A stretch of 64,000 nt of DNA from contig CAVTWT010000033.1 in NCBI GenBank assembly GCA_963738425.1, positions 1 to 64,000 of the forward strand, in the 5' to 3' direction. Origin of the DNA: CADEEN01 sp963738425. Lineage in GTDB: Bacteria; Pseudomonadota; Gammaproteobacteria; Burkholderiales; Burkholderiaceae_C. A model generated the notes under the pieces. The model saw nothing but the letters and a program-made list of their open reading frames with translations, had not been told where the DNA came from and ran no database searches. Position 1 is the first letter of the stretch; the number at the start of each line of letters is the position of its first letter. A program made the translations under genes and the position numbers. Shown piece by piece: positions 37,286 to 48,576 of the stretch.

Positions 37286-40200
37286 GTGGGACGAATCACT
37301 AATGCCGTTGCGCTCAGCGCGGCAGCCTGTCTGCTCGCGGCTTGCGGCGGCGGCACGGAGTCGCCGGAGGCGACGTCTGCAGCTCGAGTCCAGGCAGTCG
37401 GCACTTGCGGCGACCTCGGCTGTCGGCAGCAAGTATCGTGTGCCTGCCGCAGGAACGACAAGCCAACGTTCGAGGCTCGATGCCCGCCTTCGCGGCGCGC
37501 GCGGCCCGGTCGACGTCTGGGTGTCGCTCGAGCAAGCCTCTGTCGCAGGCCAGCGCGCAGCGCTCGCCGAAGCGAGCGGTCTTGCGGCCACCGACAGCGC
37601 TGCAGCCAAGGCCTCGCCCGCGTTGCGTCAGGCCACCTCCGACCATCGCCGCCGCGTGCACGAAGCGCAAGGCGACATGGCCCAGCGGCTCGCCTCTCTC
37701 GGCGGCAAGGAACTCGGACGCGTGCAGACCGCGCACAACGCGGTCGCCGTGCGCATCGACGCCTCGCAGCTTTCTCAGCTGGCTGCGATGCAGGGCGTGG
37801 CCAAGGTGCGGCCGGTGCTGAACTACGAGATGACGCTGTCGGAAACCGTGCCGTACGTGGGCGGCGCAGCCGTTCACAGCAGCGGGCGCGACGGCAGCGG
37901 CGTGACGGTCGCGGTGCTCGATTCGGGCATCGACTACACCCACCGCAACCTCGGCGGCGCCGGCACGGCGGCAGCGTATGCAGCGGCCTACGGTGCCGCC
38001 CCGGCGGACCCGAAGAACACCACGCTCGATGGCGTGTTCCCCACCGCCAAGGTCGTTGGCGGTTTCGACTTCGTCGGCGAGGCCTGGCCGAATTGCGCGC
38101 CGGGCGTCGATTGCCGCAGCGAAGACCCGGATCCGATCGACTTCCAGGGCCATGGCACGCATGTCGCCGACATCATCGCCGGCAAGAGCCTCGATGGCCT
38201 GCACAAGGGCATGGCGCCCGGCGCCAAGCTGGTGGCGGTGAAAGTCTGCAGTGCGGTCGCGACGTCGTGCAACGGCATCGCCTTGCTCAAGGCCATGGAC
38301 TATGCACTCGACCCGAACGGCGACGGCGACACGAGCGATGCAGTTGACGTGATCAACATGTCGCTGGGATCGAACTACGGACAGATTGAAGATGATCTGA
38401 GCCTGGCCGCCAGCAACGCCGTCAAGCTCGGCGTCGTCGTCGTCACGTCGGCTGGCAATGGCGGCAACAAGCCCTACATCGTCGGCTCGCCGTCGATTGC
38501 CCCGGGCGTGATCAGCGTGGCGCAGACCGAGGTGCCGAGCGCTTCTGCCATCCCGCTCCTGGTGAACGCACCGGCTGCGATTGCCGGGGTGTACGGCAAC
38601 ACCGCGACCCTCGACTTCGCGCCCGTCAGTTCCGGCGTCACCGGCGACGTGGTGCGAGTCGGGCGTGGCTGTCCGGCTGGCAGCGTTGCTGCGGGCAGCC
38701 CGGACGACGCCTACCTGGCCCCGCCAACAGGCAAGATCGCCTTGATCGACCGCGGCGGCTGCTCGGTCAGCCTGAAGGTCGATCGCGCAGCCAAGGCCGG
38801 CGCCACAGGCGTATTGATCGGTCTGGTGGCCGCGGGTGACGCGGTCAGCTTCTCGTTCGGCGGTGGCACGACGTTCGTGCCTTCGCTGGTGATCCAGCAA
38901 TCGCTGTCCAATGCCATCAAGGCGCAATTGACGGGTGGGCAGACGGTCAACGTCTCGCTCTCCCCGGCTGCTGCCATTGCGCTCGTTGGTGGCGTGGCGA
39001 GCACCTCGTCACGTGGCCCTTCGATCAGCTTCCAGACCATCAAGCCCGAGATCGGCGCACCTGGTGCCTCGATTTCCGCCCAGGCCGGCACCGGCACCGG
39101 TGAAACGGCGTTCGGCGGCACCTCGGGCGCATCGCCGATGGTGGCCGGCGCGGCGGCACTGCTGGTCGGCGAGTTCCCGCATCGTTCGCCGGCACAGATC
39201 AAGGCGATGCTGATGAACAGCGCGGAAACCACGGTCTACACCAACCCGGCGCTGCTGCCGGGCGAACTGGCGCCGATCTCGCGCGTTGGCGCCGGCGAAT
39301 TGCGTGTCGACCGCGCGATCGCGATGAAGACCACCGCTTTCAACCGCAAGACGAATTCAGCCTCGTTGTCGTTCGGTGCGCTCGAAGTCGCCAAGCCAAT
39401 GACGGTCGAGCAGACCTTGCATGTGCACAACCTGTCGCACAGCGAGAAGCTGTACACCGTCACGCCGACCTTCCGCTATGCCAACGACCAGGCCAGCGGC
39501 GCCGTTCGCGTGGTCGTCAAGCCGCGGCTGCGTGTGTCGGACCACGGGATCGAAGCGCTCGACGTCAAGCTCATCATCGATCCGACCAAGCTGCCCGCGT
39601 GGACGCTCAACGGCGGTTCGCAGGGCGGCAATGGTGCGGCGCTGAACGGACCCGAGTACGACGGCTACATCACCTTGACCTCCGGCAGCGAGAAGATCTC
39701 GGTGCCGTGGCACGTGTTGCCACGCAAGGCGGCGCTGGCGGAGGCCGACGTGATCCATCACGGCAATGGCAGCCACTCGGTGAAAGTGCGCAACCGCGGC
39801 CTGAACGACAGCGAGTTCGATATCTTCTCGCTGGCTGGCGTCAGCAAGAAGATCCCGCGCAGCGAGTTGCCCGGCCCGGGTGAAAACGCGGCGGTGGTCG
39901 ATCTGCGCTCGGTCGGCGTGCGTCAACTGACGGCGGCGCAGACAGGTTTGCCGTTCGATGTTGCCGAGTTCGCGATCAACACGAACCGTCGGCGTGCGCA
40001 TCCGAACTATCCGGCCGAGTTCGACATCGAGATCGACTCGAACGGCGATGGCGTGCCCGATTTCGTCGTGTTCAACTCCGAGAACGGTGGCTTCGGGGTG
40101 TCCGGGCAGAACGTGGTCTTTGTCCAGGATTTCGCCGCCGGAGTGGTCAGCGCCTTCTTCTTCACCGATGCCGACCTGAACTCGGGCAACGTGATCTTCA

Positions 40201-40508
40201 CCGTGCCGTTGAACATTCCAGGCGGGGTCACGCTGGCAGCCGGCGCAACCATGAACTTCAGCGTCTACGCGTTCGACAACTACTTCAGCGGGAACCTGAC
40301 CGATGCGATCGAAGGCATGCGCTTCACGCCAGGCCAAGCGCGCTTCGGCGTGGTCGGAGAGCCGTTCGGCGCCGTGCCGGCGACGACGTCGGCCACGCTC
40401 GGCGTGACGGAGGCGACGCGGCCCGACACGCTGAGCAGCGAACTCGGCCTGCTGATGATGTACCGCCGCAACGACGGCAAGGAGGCGGATGCATTGCGTA
40501 TCCGCTGA
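37286..40508 (+). pseudogene. S8 (subtilisin-family) serine peptidase with PA domain, frameshift after the signal
   Basis: A GTG at 37286 follows GGAGGTGAAC and opens a lipoprotein signal (VGRITNAVALSAAACLLAAC). At about 37385-37405 the frame shifts, and the propeptide, catalytic domain and C-terminal region continue in the other frame to 40508. Catalytic residues: Asp at 37920 (VAVLDSGID), His at 38151 (GHGTHVADI), Ser at 39123 (GTSGASPMVAG). A PA domain (KIALIDRGGCSVSLKVDRAA) is inserted between His and Ser. The C-terminal 450 residues hold Fn3-like strands and a DSNGDGVPDF calcium-loop-like motif. The indel separates export signal from enzyme, so the written sequence would not give an exported protease. 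Error, decay or phase variation are possible. Confidence 0.85.
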
Positions 40509-40527
40509 TCGACCGTGTCTACACATC

Positions 40528-40552
40528 GGGGCCGCGCAAGCGGCCCCTTTTT
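40528..40552 (+). terminator. Intrinsic terminator after the S8 peptidase
   Basis: GGGGCCGC (40528-40535), loop GCAA, GCGGCCCC (40540-40547), then TTTTT. A textbook rho-independent terminator 20 nt past the stop. Confidence 0.95.
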
Positions 40553-40639
40553 CTTGTGGCGCGCACATGGCCACGACCCGCCGCAAAGACCTCCGGCCGA
40601 ACTCGTACAGCGGCATGCCAGCGCGATAGACTTTTTGCA

Positions 40640-41905
40640 GTGACAGCATCACTTGACCGCACGAGCCAGAACGAGACCCCACGACGCGCTTTTCTGCGGC
40701 GTGCGTTGACACATGCCTCGGTGCTGGCATGGGCACCAGGGTTGGTGTCGTGCATGCGTGAGCCGTCTGTCGCCCCACCACCCTCACCCCCTGCGGGCCG
40801 CAAGAGCAACCTGGCCAAGGTCGGCGCGCTGCTGAAGGAAGACGCCAACGGGCTGCGCCTGCCAGCCGGCTTTGTCTCGCGCGTCGTCGCGCGCGCCGGC
40901 GCCGGCCTGCACGGCGCGTCATCGGGCTACGCATGGCACAACGCGCCCGACGGCGGCGCCGTGTTCGCACAGGCCGATGGCGGTTGGGTGTATGCGAGCA
41001 ACAGCGAAGTGGACAAGGGCCGAGGCGGCGTCGGCGCATTGCGCTTCGATCGCAACGCCAATCTCGTCGCCCAGTACGCCATCTGCAGCGGCACATCACG
41101 CAACTGCGCTGGTGGCCCGACGCCGTGGGGCAGCTGGCTGACCTGCGAGGAAGTGCCCAACGGCCGCGTCTGGGAGTGCGCCATCGACGGCAGCGCACCC
41201 GCCAAGGTTCTGCCTGCCCTCGGCACGTTCAACCATGAAGCCGTGGCCGTCGATGCCGCCAACCACCACCTCTACCTCACCGAAGACATGCCCCGCGGTG
41301 CGTTCTTCCGCTTCGTGCCGAGCAGCACCGACTGGCCTGCGAATGCAGCGCGTGGCGCGCTCGAAGACGGTCGTTTGCAGCTGATGGTGATCGGCGGTGC
41401 GGCCTTCCCGCCACCCGATGGCAGCACGGCAGAACGCTACGGCGTGTCGTGGATCGACTGGTTGCCCGGCAGGCCGCGCCCCGTCGCAGCGGTGTTCGAT
41501 GGCGGCGAAGGGTTGTGGATTCACGACGGCGCGGTGTTCTTCGCCACCAAAGGCGACAACCGCGTCTGGCGCTACGACACCGCCCGCTCAACCCTCACGG
41601 TGCTCTACGACGACACGATGCCCGGCGGCGGCGAGCTCAGCGGCGTCGACAATGTGCTCTGCAACGCGGCCGGCGACGTGCTGGTCGCGGAAGACGGAGG
41701 CGACCAGCAGATCGTTGCCCTCACCACCGACGGCAGGGTCGCGCCGCTGTTGCAAGTCACCGGGCACGCGCGCAGCGAACTCACCGGCCCGGCTTTCAGC
41801 CCCGACGGCACGCGCCTGTACTTCAGCTCGCAATGGGCACCCAGTGGGCGCGGCGGTCAGGGCATCACCTACGAAGTGACGGGGCCGTTCGTCGTGCCGG
41901 ACTGA
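40640..41905 (+). CDS. PhoX-like (DUF839) Tat-exported protein
   Basis: A 421-residue protein of the PhoX/DUF839 beta-propeller family, whose studied members are Ca/Fe alkaline phosphatases. The GTG at 40640 gives a twin-arginine signal (TPRRAFLRRALTHASVLAWA) ending with VSC, so it may be a Tat lipoprotein. Family stretches: TPWGSWLTCEEVPNGRVWEC, GTFNHEAVAVDAANHHLYLT, GELSGVDNVLCNAAGDVLVA and the C-terminal GPAFSPDGTRLYFSSQ. The usual metal-binding Glu/Cys residues look present, but phosphatase activity is not certain. Upstream GTG codons would include the preceding terminator region and are rejected. Confidence 0.85.
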   Translation: MTASLDRTSQNETPRRAFLRRALTHASVLAWAPGLVSCMREPSVAPPPSPPAGRKSNLAKVGALLKEDANGLRLPAGFVSRVVARAGAGLHGASSGYAWHNAPDGGAVFAQADGGWVYASNSEVDKGRGGVGALRFDRNANLVAQYAICSGTSRNCAGGPTPWGSWLTCEEVPNGRVWECAIDGSAPAKVLPALGTFNHEAVAVDAANHHLYLTEDMPRGAFFRFVPSSTDWPANAARGALEDGRLQLMVIGGAAFPPPDGSTAERYGVSWIDWLPGRPRPVAAVFDGGEGLWIHDGAVFFATKGDNRVWRYDTARSTLTVLYDDTMPGGGELSGVDNVLCNAAGDVLVAEDGGDQQIVALTTDGRVAPLLQVTGHARSELTGPAFSPDGTRLYFSSQWAPSGRGGQGITYEVTGPFVVPD

Positions 41906-42151
41906 CTACCGCGGTGACGAAGCAGCTGGCGGCAGCAGGATCACCTCTGCCTTTGCGCCCACACCGGATGCAGCTCCGCTGGCCGCTGCTGCAGACTTCT
42001 CGCGTGCAGCGCGGATCGCATCGCGCTTCGGGTCACCCGGCCGGTAGAGCAGCATCAGCACGATGGTCAGCGCCGTCACGACGGCCAGCAGCAGCACGAG
42101 GACACGCCGCCGCAAGGGCATCGGCGGGTAGTCGTCAGGGGTTTTCGACAC
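41906..42151 (-). CDS. Small single-pass membrane protein after tex
   Basis: An 81-residue protein if started at the GTG at 42151 (71 if at the ATG at 42121). One transmembrane segment (RRRVLVLLLAVVTALTIVLM) and an Ala/Ser/Lys-rich tail with low complexity. It lies 31 nt downstream of tex on the same strand and converges with the PhoX-like gene. Function unknown. Confidence 0.55.
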   Translation of the reverse strand: MSKTPDDYPPMPLRRRVLVLLLAVVTALTIVLMLLYRPGDPKRDAIRAAREKSAAAASGAASGVGAKAEVILLPPAASSPR

Positions 42152-42182
42152 CGTCGCTGTTTCCGGCCCGCCGCTCGTACGC

Positions 42183-44564
<2,382 letters not shown>

Positions 44565-44639
44565 GGTCAGAAGGAGTCAGAAATTCAGGGGCCTGGAGTT
44601 TGTCACAGGGATGCACACATCATTGTTTGGACTTGTCTC

Positions 44640-44933
44640 GTGACACATGATGGCGACGTTGTCAGCCGGCTGCTGCGCGTTGAGGGTCGCGTGCAAGGCG
44701 TCGGCTTTCGCGAGGGCTGCGTGCAACGTGCCCGCACGCTCGGGCTCACGGGCTTCGTTCGCAACCGGCGCGACGACTCCGTGGAGGTGATGCTGCAAGG
44801 CCCCGCCGACACGGTGGCGCGCATGCAGGCCTGGCTGCACGAGGGGCCGCCGTTGGCGCGCGTCGATCGGGTGACGGTCAGCTCGGCGCCGGTTGCCGTG
44901 TTCGAGAGCTTCGAGCGCCGGCCCACCGAGTGA
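44640..44933 (+). CDS. acyP: Acylphosphatase
   Basis: A 97-residue enzyme hydrolysing carboxyl-phosphate bonds. The catalytic Arg lies in GRVQGVGFREG and the catalytic Asn in GLTGFVRN, with C-terminal SVEVMLQGPADTVARMQAWL. A GTG at 44640 is the start; no in-frame ATG lies upstream near the fold. Length is standard. Confidence 0.93.
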   Translation: MTHDGDVVSRLLRVEGRVQGVGFREGCVQRARTLGLTGFVRNRRDDSVEVMLQGPADTVARMQAWLHEGPPLARVDRVTVSSAPVAVFESFERRPTE

Positions 44934-44952
44934 ACGCATCGCGCGTCGTAGC

Positions 44953-45654
44953 ATGGATGCCCCCCACGCCACCATGTCGGCACCCTCCCCACCTCTGCGC
45001 CGCGCCCTGACCTGGTCGCAGTGGTGGCCTTCCATTCGCACCGGGCTGTGGGTGCTGGTCCTGTTCGCTGCCGGCGTGGCGGTCGCGCGCTGGTACGCCG
45101 CGCCGATCGAGGCCGCACTCGCGGCGCATGGAGCCTTGGGCGTCGCCGTCTTCGTCGTCTCGTCGGCGCTGGCGGTGCTGATGCCGGCGATGACCAACCT
45201 GCCGCTGGTGCCGCTGGCCGTCCTGGCCTGGGGGCCGTGGTGGACGGCTGCGCTCTTGCTGCTGGGCTGGACCGCCGGTTCGGCACTGTCGTTCGTGTTG
45301 GGGCGGCATGCACGCGACTTCATCCTGCGCCACTTTCCTTCGGTGCAGCGCCATGCCGACATCGAGCGCCTGATCCACCCGCGTCAGCGCCTGGCCTCGC
45401 TGGTGCTATTGCGCATGACGTTCCCGGTGGACGTGCTGTCTTACGCGCTCGGCCTGTTCAGCCCGCGCACCACACTCGCTGAGAGCACGCTCGCGACGGT
45501 AATCGGCGCAGCGCCGTTCTCTTTGCTGTTCGCCCTGGCACCGGTGCTGCCGCCGCTGGCGCAGTTGGCGCTGTTCGTGGGCTCGGCGCTGGTGTTCGTG
45601 GTCTACCTGCTGTGGGTCTTGCAGCACCCGTTCGGCGCGGCGCCGCAGCGCTGA
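44953..45654 (+). CDS. VTT (DedA/TMEM64-like) membrane protein
   Basis: A 233-residue integral membrane protein with five to six hydrophobic segments. The VTT core reads NLPLVPLAVLAWGPWWTAAL, then SFVLGRHARDF and LRMTFPVDVLSYALGLFSP. Relatives are lipid scramblases or transporters involved in membrane homeostasis. Start ATG 44953 or 44974. It follows acyP by 19 nt. Confidence 0.82.
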   Translation: MDAPHATMSAPSPPLRRALTWSQWWPSIRTGLWVLVLFAAGVAVARWYAAPIEAALAAHGALGVAVFVVSSALAVLMPAMTNLPLVPLAVLAWGPWWTAALLLLGWTAGSALSFVLGRHARDFILRHFPSVQRHADIERLIHPRQRLASLVLLRMTFPVDVLSYALGLFSPRTTLAESTLATVIGAAPFSLLFALAPVLPPLAQLALFVGSALVFVVYLLWVLQHPFGAAPQR

Positions 45655-45663
45655 GGCGCGCCG

Positions 45664-46074
45664 CTACACCGCCGCCGGCGCGAGTTCCGTCACCACTTCC
45701 GTCGTCGCCTGCGTCATCAGCTTGTGTACGGGGCACTTGCCGGCCACGGCGAGCAATTCCTGGCGTTGCGCGTCGCTCAGCGGCCCGCTCAAGGCAAGGG
45801 TCGTGCGCAGCCGGTAGACGCCCTTGCGCTCCTCGCTGTCGTCGCGCTCGACGGTGACCTGGATGTCCTCCACCGGGATCTGCTTGCGCTGCGCATACCA
45901 GAGCACAGTCAGGGCCTTGCACGCGCCGAGTGCGCTGTCGTAGAGATCGTGCGGGCCGACACCGAGGTCTTCGCCGCCGTTGGCCGCGGGCTCGTCGAGC
46001 GCGATCGCATGGTGGCGCACCGTGGCGGTGTGCTTCATCTTGTTCGAGCGGTCGCGGGTGATGGTGATGGTCAT
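45664..46074 (-). CDS. OsmC-family protein
   Basis: A 136-residue OsmC/Ohr-like protein, a family of thiol peroxidases for organic hydroperoxides. The two reactive Cys positions are in LGACKALTVLWYA and GKCPVHKLM, and a conserved Arg/Glu region is in YRLRTTLAL. It lies downstream of the aldo-keto reductase on the same strand (26 nt). Substrate unproven. Confidence 0.87.
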   Translation of the reverse strand: MTITITRDRSNKMKHTATVRHHAIALDEPAANGGEDLGVGPHDLYDSALGACKALTVLWYAQRKQIPVEDIQVTVERDDSEERKGVYRLRTTLALSGPLSDAQRQELLAVAGKCPVHKLMTQATTEVVTELAPAAV

Positions 46075-46100
46075 CGCAGGGTCCTCGTGCTCATGGTGCG

Positions 46101-47105
46101 TCAGGCGGTGATCCGCCCGGCCAGCGGATAAGCCGGATCGGTGTAGCCCGGTGTCGACGGATGGCCCGGCGCGACCAGCGAATCGACGAGCGCCTCGTCC
46201 GTAGCGTCGATCGTCACATCGAGGGCGCAAAAGTAGTCGGTCCATTGCTCGAACGTGCGCGGCCCGGCGATCACGGCGCTGACCGCGCTGTTGGCCAGCA
46301 CCCAGGCGGTCGCGAAGTGCGACAGCGCCACGCCCTTCTTCTCGCAATGGCCTTTCAGCTGCTGCGCAATGGCGAGCGACTCGTCGCGGAACTCGGTCTG
46401 CATCATGCGCTGGTCGCCACGCCCGGCGCGCGTGCCTTCGCCAGGCTTGCTGCCAGGCGTGTACTTGCCCGAGAGCACACCGCGCGCGATCGGGCTGTAC
46501 GGCACGACGCCGATGCCGAAGTGGCGGCAGGCCTCCAGCACCTCGACCTCGGGCTGGCGGTTGAGCAGGTTGTAGTACGGCTGGCAGACCACGGGGCCGG
46601 GCATGCCCAGTTGCCGAGCCAGATACACCATCTCGGCGATGCGCCAGCCGCGAAAATTGGAGACGCCCCAGTAACGGATCTTGCCGTCGCGCAAGAGCGT
46701 GTCGATGGCGCGAAGCGGCTCTTCGAGGTCCATGCCATTGAAGTCGCGGTGCAGGTAGTAGATGTCGACGTGGTCCATGCCCAGGCGCTGCAGGCTGGCC
46801 TCGCACTCGCGCAGCACCCAGGGGCGTGAGTACTGCTGTTCGTTCGGCCGCTCGCTCATCTTGTTGCCGCACTTGGTGGCCAGCACCCAATCGTGGCGCT
46901 GGCCCTTGAGCAGCTCGCCGACCATGCTCTCGGACTTGCCGAGTGAATACACGTCGGCGGTGTCGATGAAGTTGACGCCGTTGTCGCGTGCATGCGCGGT
47001 GATGCGGCGCGCTTCGGTAAGGTCGGTCTGGTCGGCAAACATCATCGTGCCCAGGCACAGCTCGGAAACTTGCAGCGGGCTCTTGCCGAGGTTGCGATAT
47101 TTCAT
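46101..47105 (-). CDS. Aldo/keto reductase
   Basis: A 334-residue NAD(P)H-dependent TIM-barrel reductase. The tetrad is visible: Asp and Tyr in FIDTADVYSLGKSE, Lys in VLATKCGNK, His in IYYLHRDFNG. C-terminal cofactor-binding stretch AGPRTFEQW. Start ATG 47105, preceded by GGAAAG. It pairs with an OsmC-like gene downstream, suggesting a carbonyl or peroxide detoxification unit. Confidence 0.92.
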   Translation of the reverse strand: MKYRNLGKSPLQVSELCLGTMMFADQTDLTEARRITAHARDNGVNFIDTADVYSLGKSESMVGELLKGQRHDWVLATKCGNKMSERPNEQQYSRPWVLRECEASLQRLGMDHVDIYYLHRDFNGMDLEEPLRAIDTLLRDGKIRYWGVSNFRGWRIAEMVYLARQLGMPGPVVCQPYYNLLNRQPEVEVLEACRHFGIGVVPYSPIARGVLSGKYTPGSKPGEGTRAGRGDQRMMQTEFRDESLAIAQQLKGHCEKKGVALSHFATAWVLANSAVSAVIAGPRTFEQWTDYFCALDVTIDATDEALVDSLVAPGHPSTPGYTDPAYPLAGRITA

Positions 47106-47150
47106 GGCGTCGCTTTCCAAAAATCGGACACAACACTTTAGCGGCGCGCC

Positions 47151-47181
47151 AAAAACAACGGGCCCCGAAAGGCCCGTTGTT
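47151..47181 (-). terminator. Intrinsic terminator of the RRM gene
   Basis: AACAACGGGCC (47154-47164) pairs perfectly with GGCCCGTTGTT (47171-47181) around CCGAAA. On the reverse strand the hairpin runs into TTTTT. It ends the RRM gene transcript before the aldo-keto reductase gene. Confidence 0.9.
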
Positions 47182-47201
47182 CATCTCAAAGGAGATTCAG
47201 C

Positions 47202-47501
47202 TCAATAGCGGCGGCCACCGCCACCGCCACCGCCGAAGCCACCCGGGCGCTCTTCGCGCGGGCGGGCTTCGTTGACGACGAGCGCACGGCCGTCGATGGT
47301 CTTGCCATGCATGCCGCGGATGGCGGCTTGCGCGGCTTCGACCGAACCCATCTCGACGAAGCCGAAGCCCTTCGAGCGGCCGGTGTCGCGGTCCATCATG
47401 ACCTTGGCCGAAGACACGTCGCCGAATTCGGCGAAGTTCTGGCGAAGGCTGTCGTCGTTGACCGAGTAGGCCAGGTTGCCGACGTAGAGTTTGGAGATCA
47501 T
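47202..47501 (-). CDS. Glycine-tailed RRM RNA-binding protein
   Basis: A 99-residue protein: one RRM with RNP2 (LYVGNLAY) and RNP1 (SKGFGFVEM), then a short Gly-rich tail ending GGRRY. This build matches the small cold- or stress-induced RNA-binding proteins of betaproteobacteria and cyanobacteria. Start at 47501 follows AAAGG. Its own terminator is at 47151-47181. Confidence 0.93.
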   Translation of the reverse strand: MISKLYVGNLAYSVNDDSLRQNFAEFGDVSSAKVMMDRDTGRSKGFGFVEMGSVEAAQAAIRGMHGKTIDGRALVVNEARPREERPGGFGGGGGGGRRY

Positions 47502-47599
47502 GGTTTGCCTTTCAAGCAAGAGAAGTTGCGCACCGGGTGGGTTTAGAGACCGCAGCGCGCGGGGGTGAAATCATGGAGTTCGTTCAATCGCCACACGCT

Positions 47600-47872
47600 C
47601 TAACGCGTGGGGCGACGGGGAGTGTTGGGCCGGGGGGCGCCGCCGGCTCGCGGTTCGAGGTGACGGAAAGTGATGCGGCCTTTGCTCAAGTCATAGGGGG
47701 AAAGTTCGAGGGCCACGCGGTCGCCCGCGAGGATGCGGATGTGGTGCTTGCGCATGCGCCCGGAGGTGTAGGCGACCAGGATGTGGCCGTTCTCCAGCGA
47801 CACGCGGTAGCGTGAGTCCGGCAGGACTTCTTCGACCTTGCCGTTCATTTCGATCAGTTCTTCCTTGGCCAA
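47600..47872 (-). CDS. infA: Translation initiation factor IF-1, second-copy type
   Basis: A 90-residue S1/OB-fold IF-1: KEELIEMNGKVEEVLPDSRY, then GHILVAYTSGRMRKHHIRIL. It has about 18 residues beyond the usual 72, ending in a Pro/Arg tail (GGAPRPNTPRRPTR). Its start is TTG at 47872, preceded by GGAGCG. Burkholderiales often carry a ribosomal-operon infA and a second copy near an RNA-binding protein; no ribosomal genes are near here. It follows the small 47891-48151 gene on the same strand. Confidence 0.9.
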   Translation of the reverse strand: MAKEELIEMNGKVEEVLPDSRYRVSLENGHILVAYTSGRMRKHHIRILAGDRVALELSPYDLSKGRITFRHLEPRAGGAPRPNTPRRPTR

Positions 47873-47890
47873 ATGCGCTCCTGTGGGCAG

Positions 47891-48151
47891 TCAGACGGTG
47901 ATGGGGGACGGGGGCCGAGGCGCGCCGTCGCGCAGCCAATTCAAGCCCTGTTGTGCGGCGTAGCGACAGGCGTCGGCACGGGTGCCGAAGCGCGCAACGA
48001 AGCGGACCACGCGGTCATGCGTGGCGCGGCCTTGGCCGCTGCGGATGGATACCGACGGCGCGTAGGTGCCGGCTGGTGTGAGCGTGGTGAGCGGTGACAC
48101 GAGGTACTTGCCCACCGAGAACGTCTTTTCGCGGTTCGTGGTGATGATCAT
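47891..48151 (-). CDS. Small uncharacterised protein upstream of infA
   Basis: An 86-residue protein starting MIITTNREKTFSVGKYLVSP. It has a central GTYAPSVSIRSGQG strand pair and a C-terminal helix (RADACRYAAQQGLNWL), a compact alpha/beta layout seen in short betaproteobacterial proteins of unknown role. Same strand as infA, 18 nt upstream of it. No motif for function. Confidence 0.6.
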   Translation of the reverse strand: MIITTNREKTFSVGKYLVSPLTTLTPAGTYAPSVSIRSGQGRATHDRVVRFVARFGTRADACRYAAQQGLNWLRDGAPRPPSPITV

Positions 48152-48576
48152 GAAAAGCGCAGGCGGCACGGTGGCGCGGTGCGCGGAATACGGGAAATAG
48201 GTCCTGCAGCGCTGCAACCCAAACAGAAGGTCGCTGGCTAAAGACAGGTCGTTTGCATCAGCCCGGAAAGTGGAGAGAAGGGCTGAAAGTGGGGCTCACC
48301 GAAGGAAGAGGCTGACCGACGTTGACCGAAGATGACGGTCTTGTCGTCTGGGTGCGCCGATGCCTTTTTGGTCGGGAACCCTGTCAAACAACAGGCGCCG
48401 GGTCAGAGAGCAGACGCACGGCGCGCGGCAGGAGTGTATCCGATGTGGGGCGGCTGCTTCGTGCGCCCTCAGAACCGACGCGCGAGCGCCACAGCGGCGG
48501 ACGAACCCGGCACCGACCAAGCGGCACCACATGCGCAGCGCCGCACCGGCGCGCGCTGGCGCCGATAGCGGCCGCT
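48152..48576. other. 425-bp stretch without a recognised gene
   Basis: No frame gives a family I recognise. Short inverted pieces are present, but no classic terminator, tRNA or known small RNA was seen. It may hold the promoter of the small gene at 47891-48151 and the 3' end of the Coq7 unit, or a structured RNA. Confidence 0.35.

Noticed and set aside
38711..41198. Long reverse-strand reading frames opposite the S8 and PhoX-like genes
   Set aside because: Arg/Pro/Ala-rich translations typical of high-GC antisense shadows; no motifs or starts.
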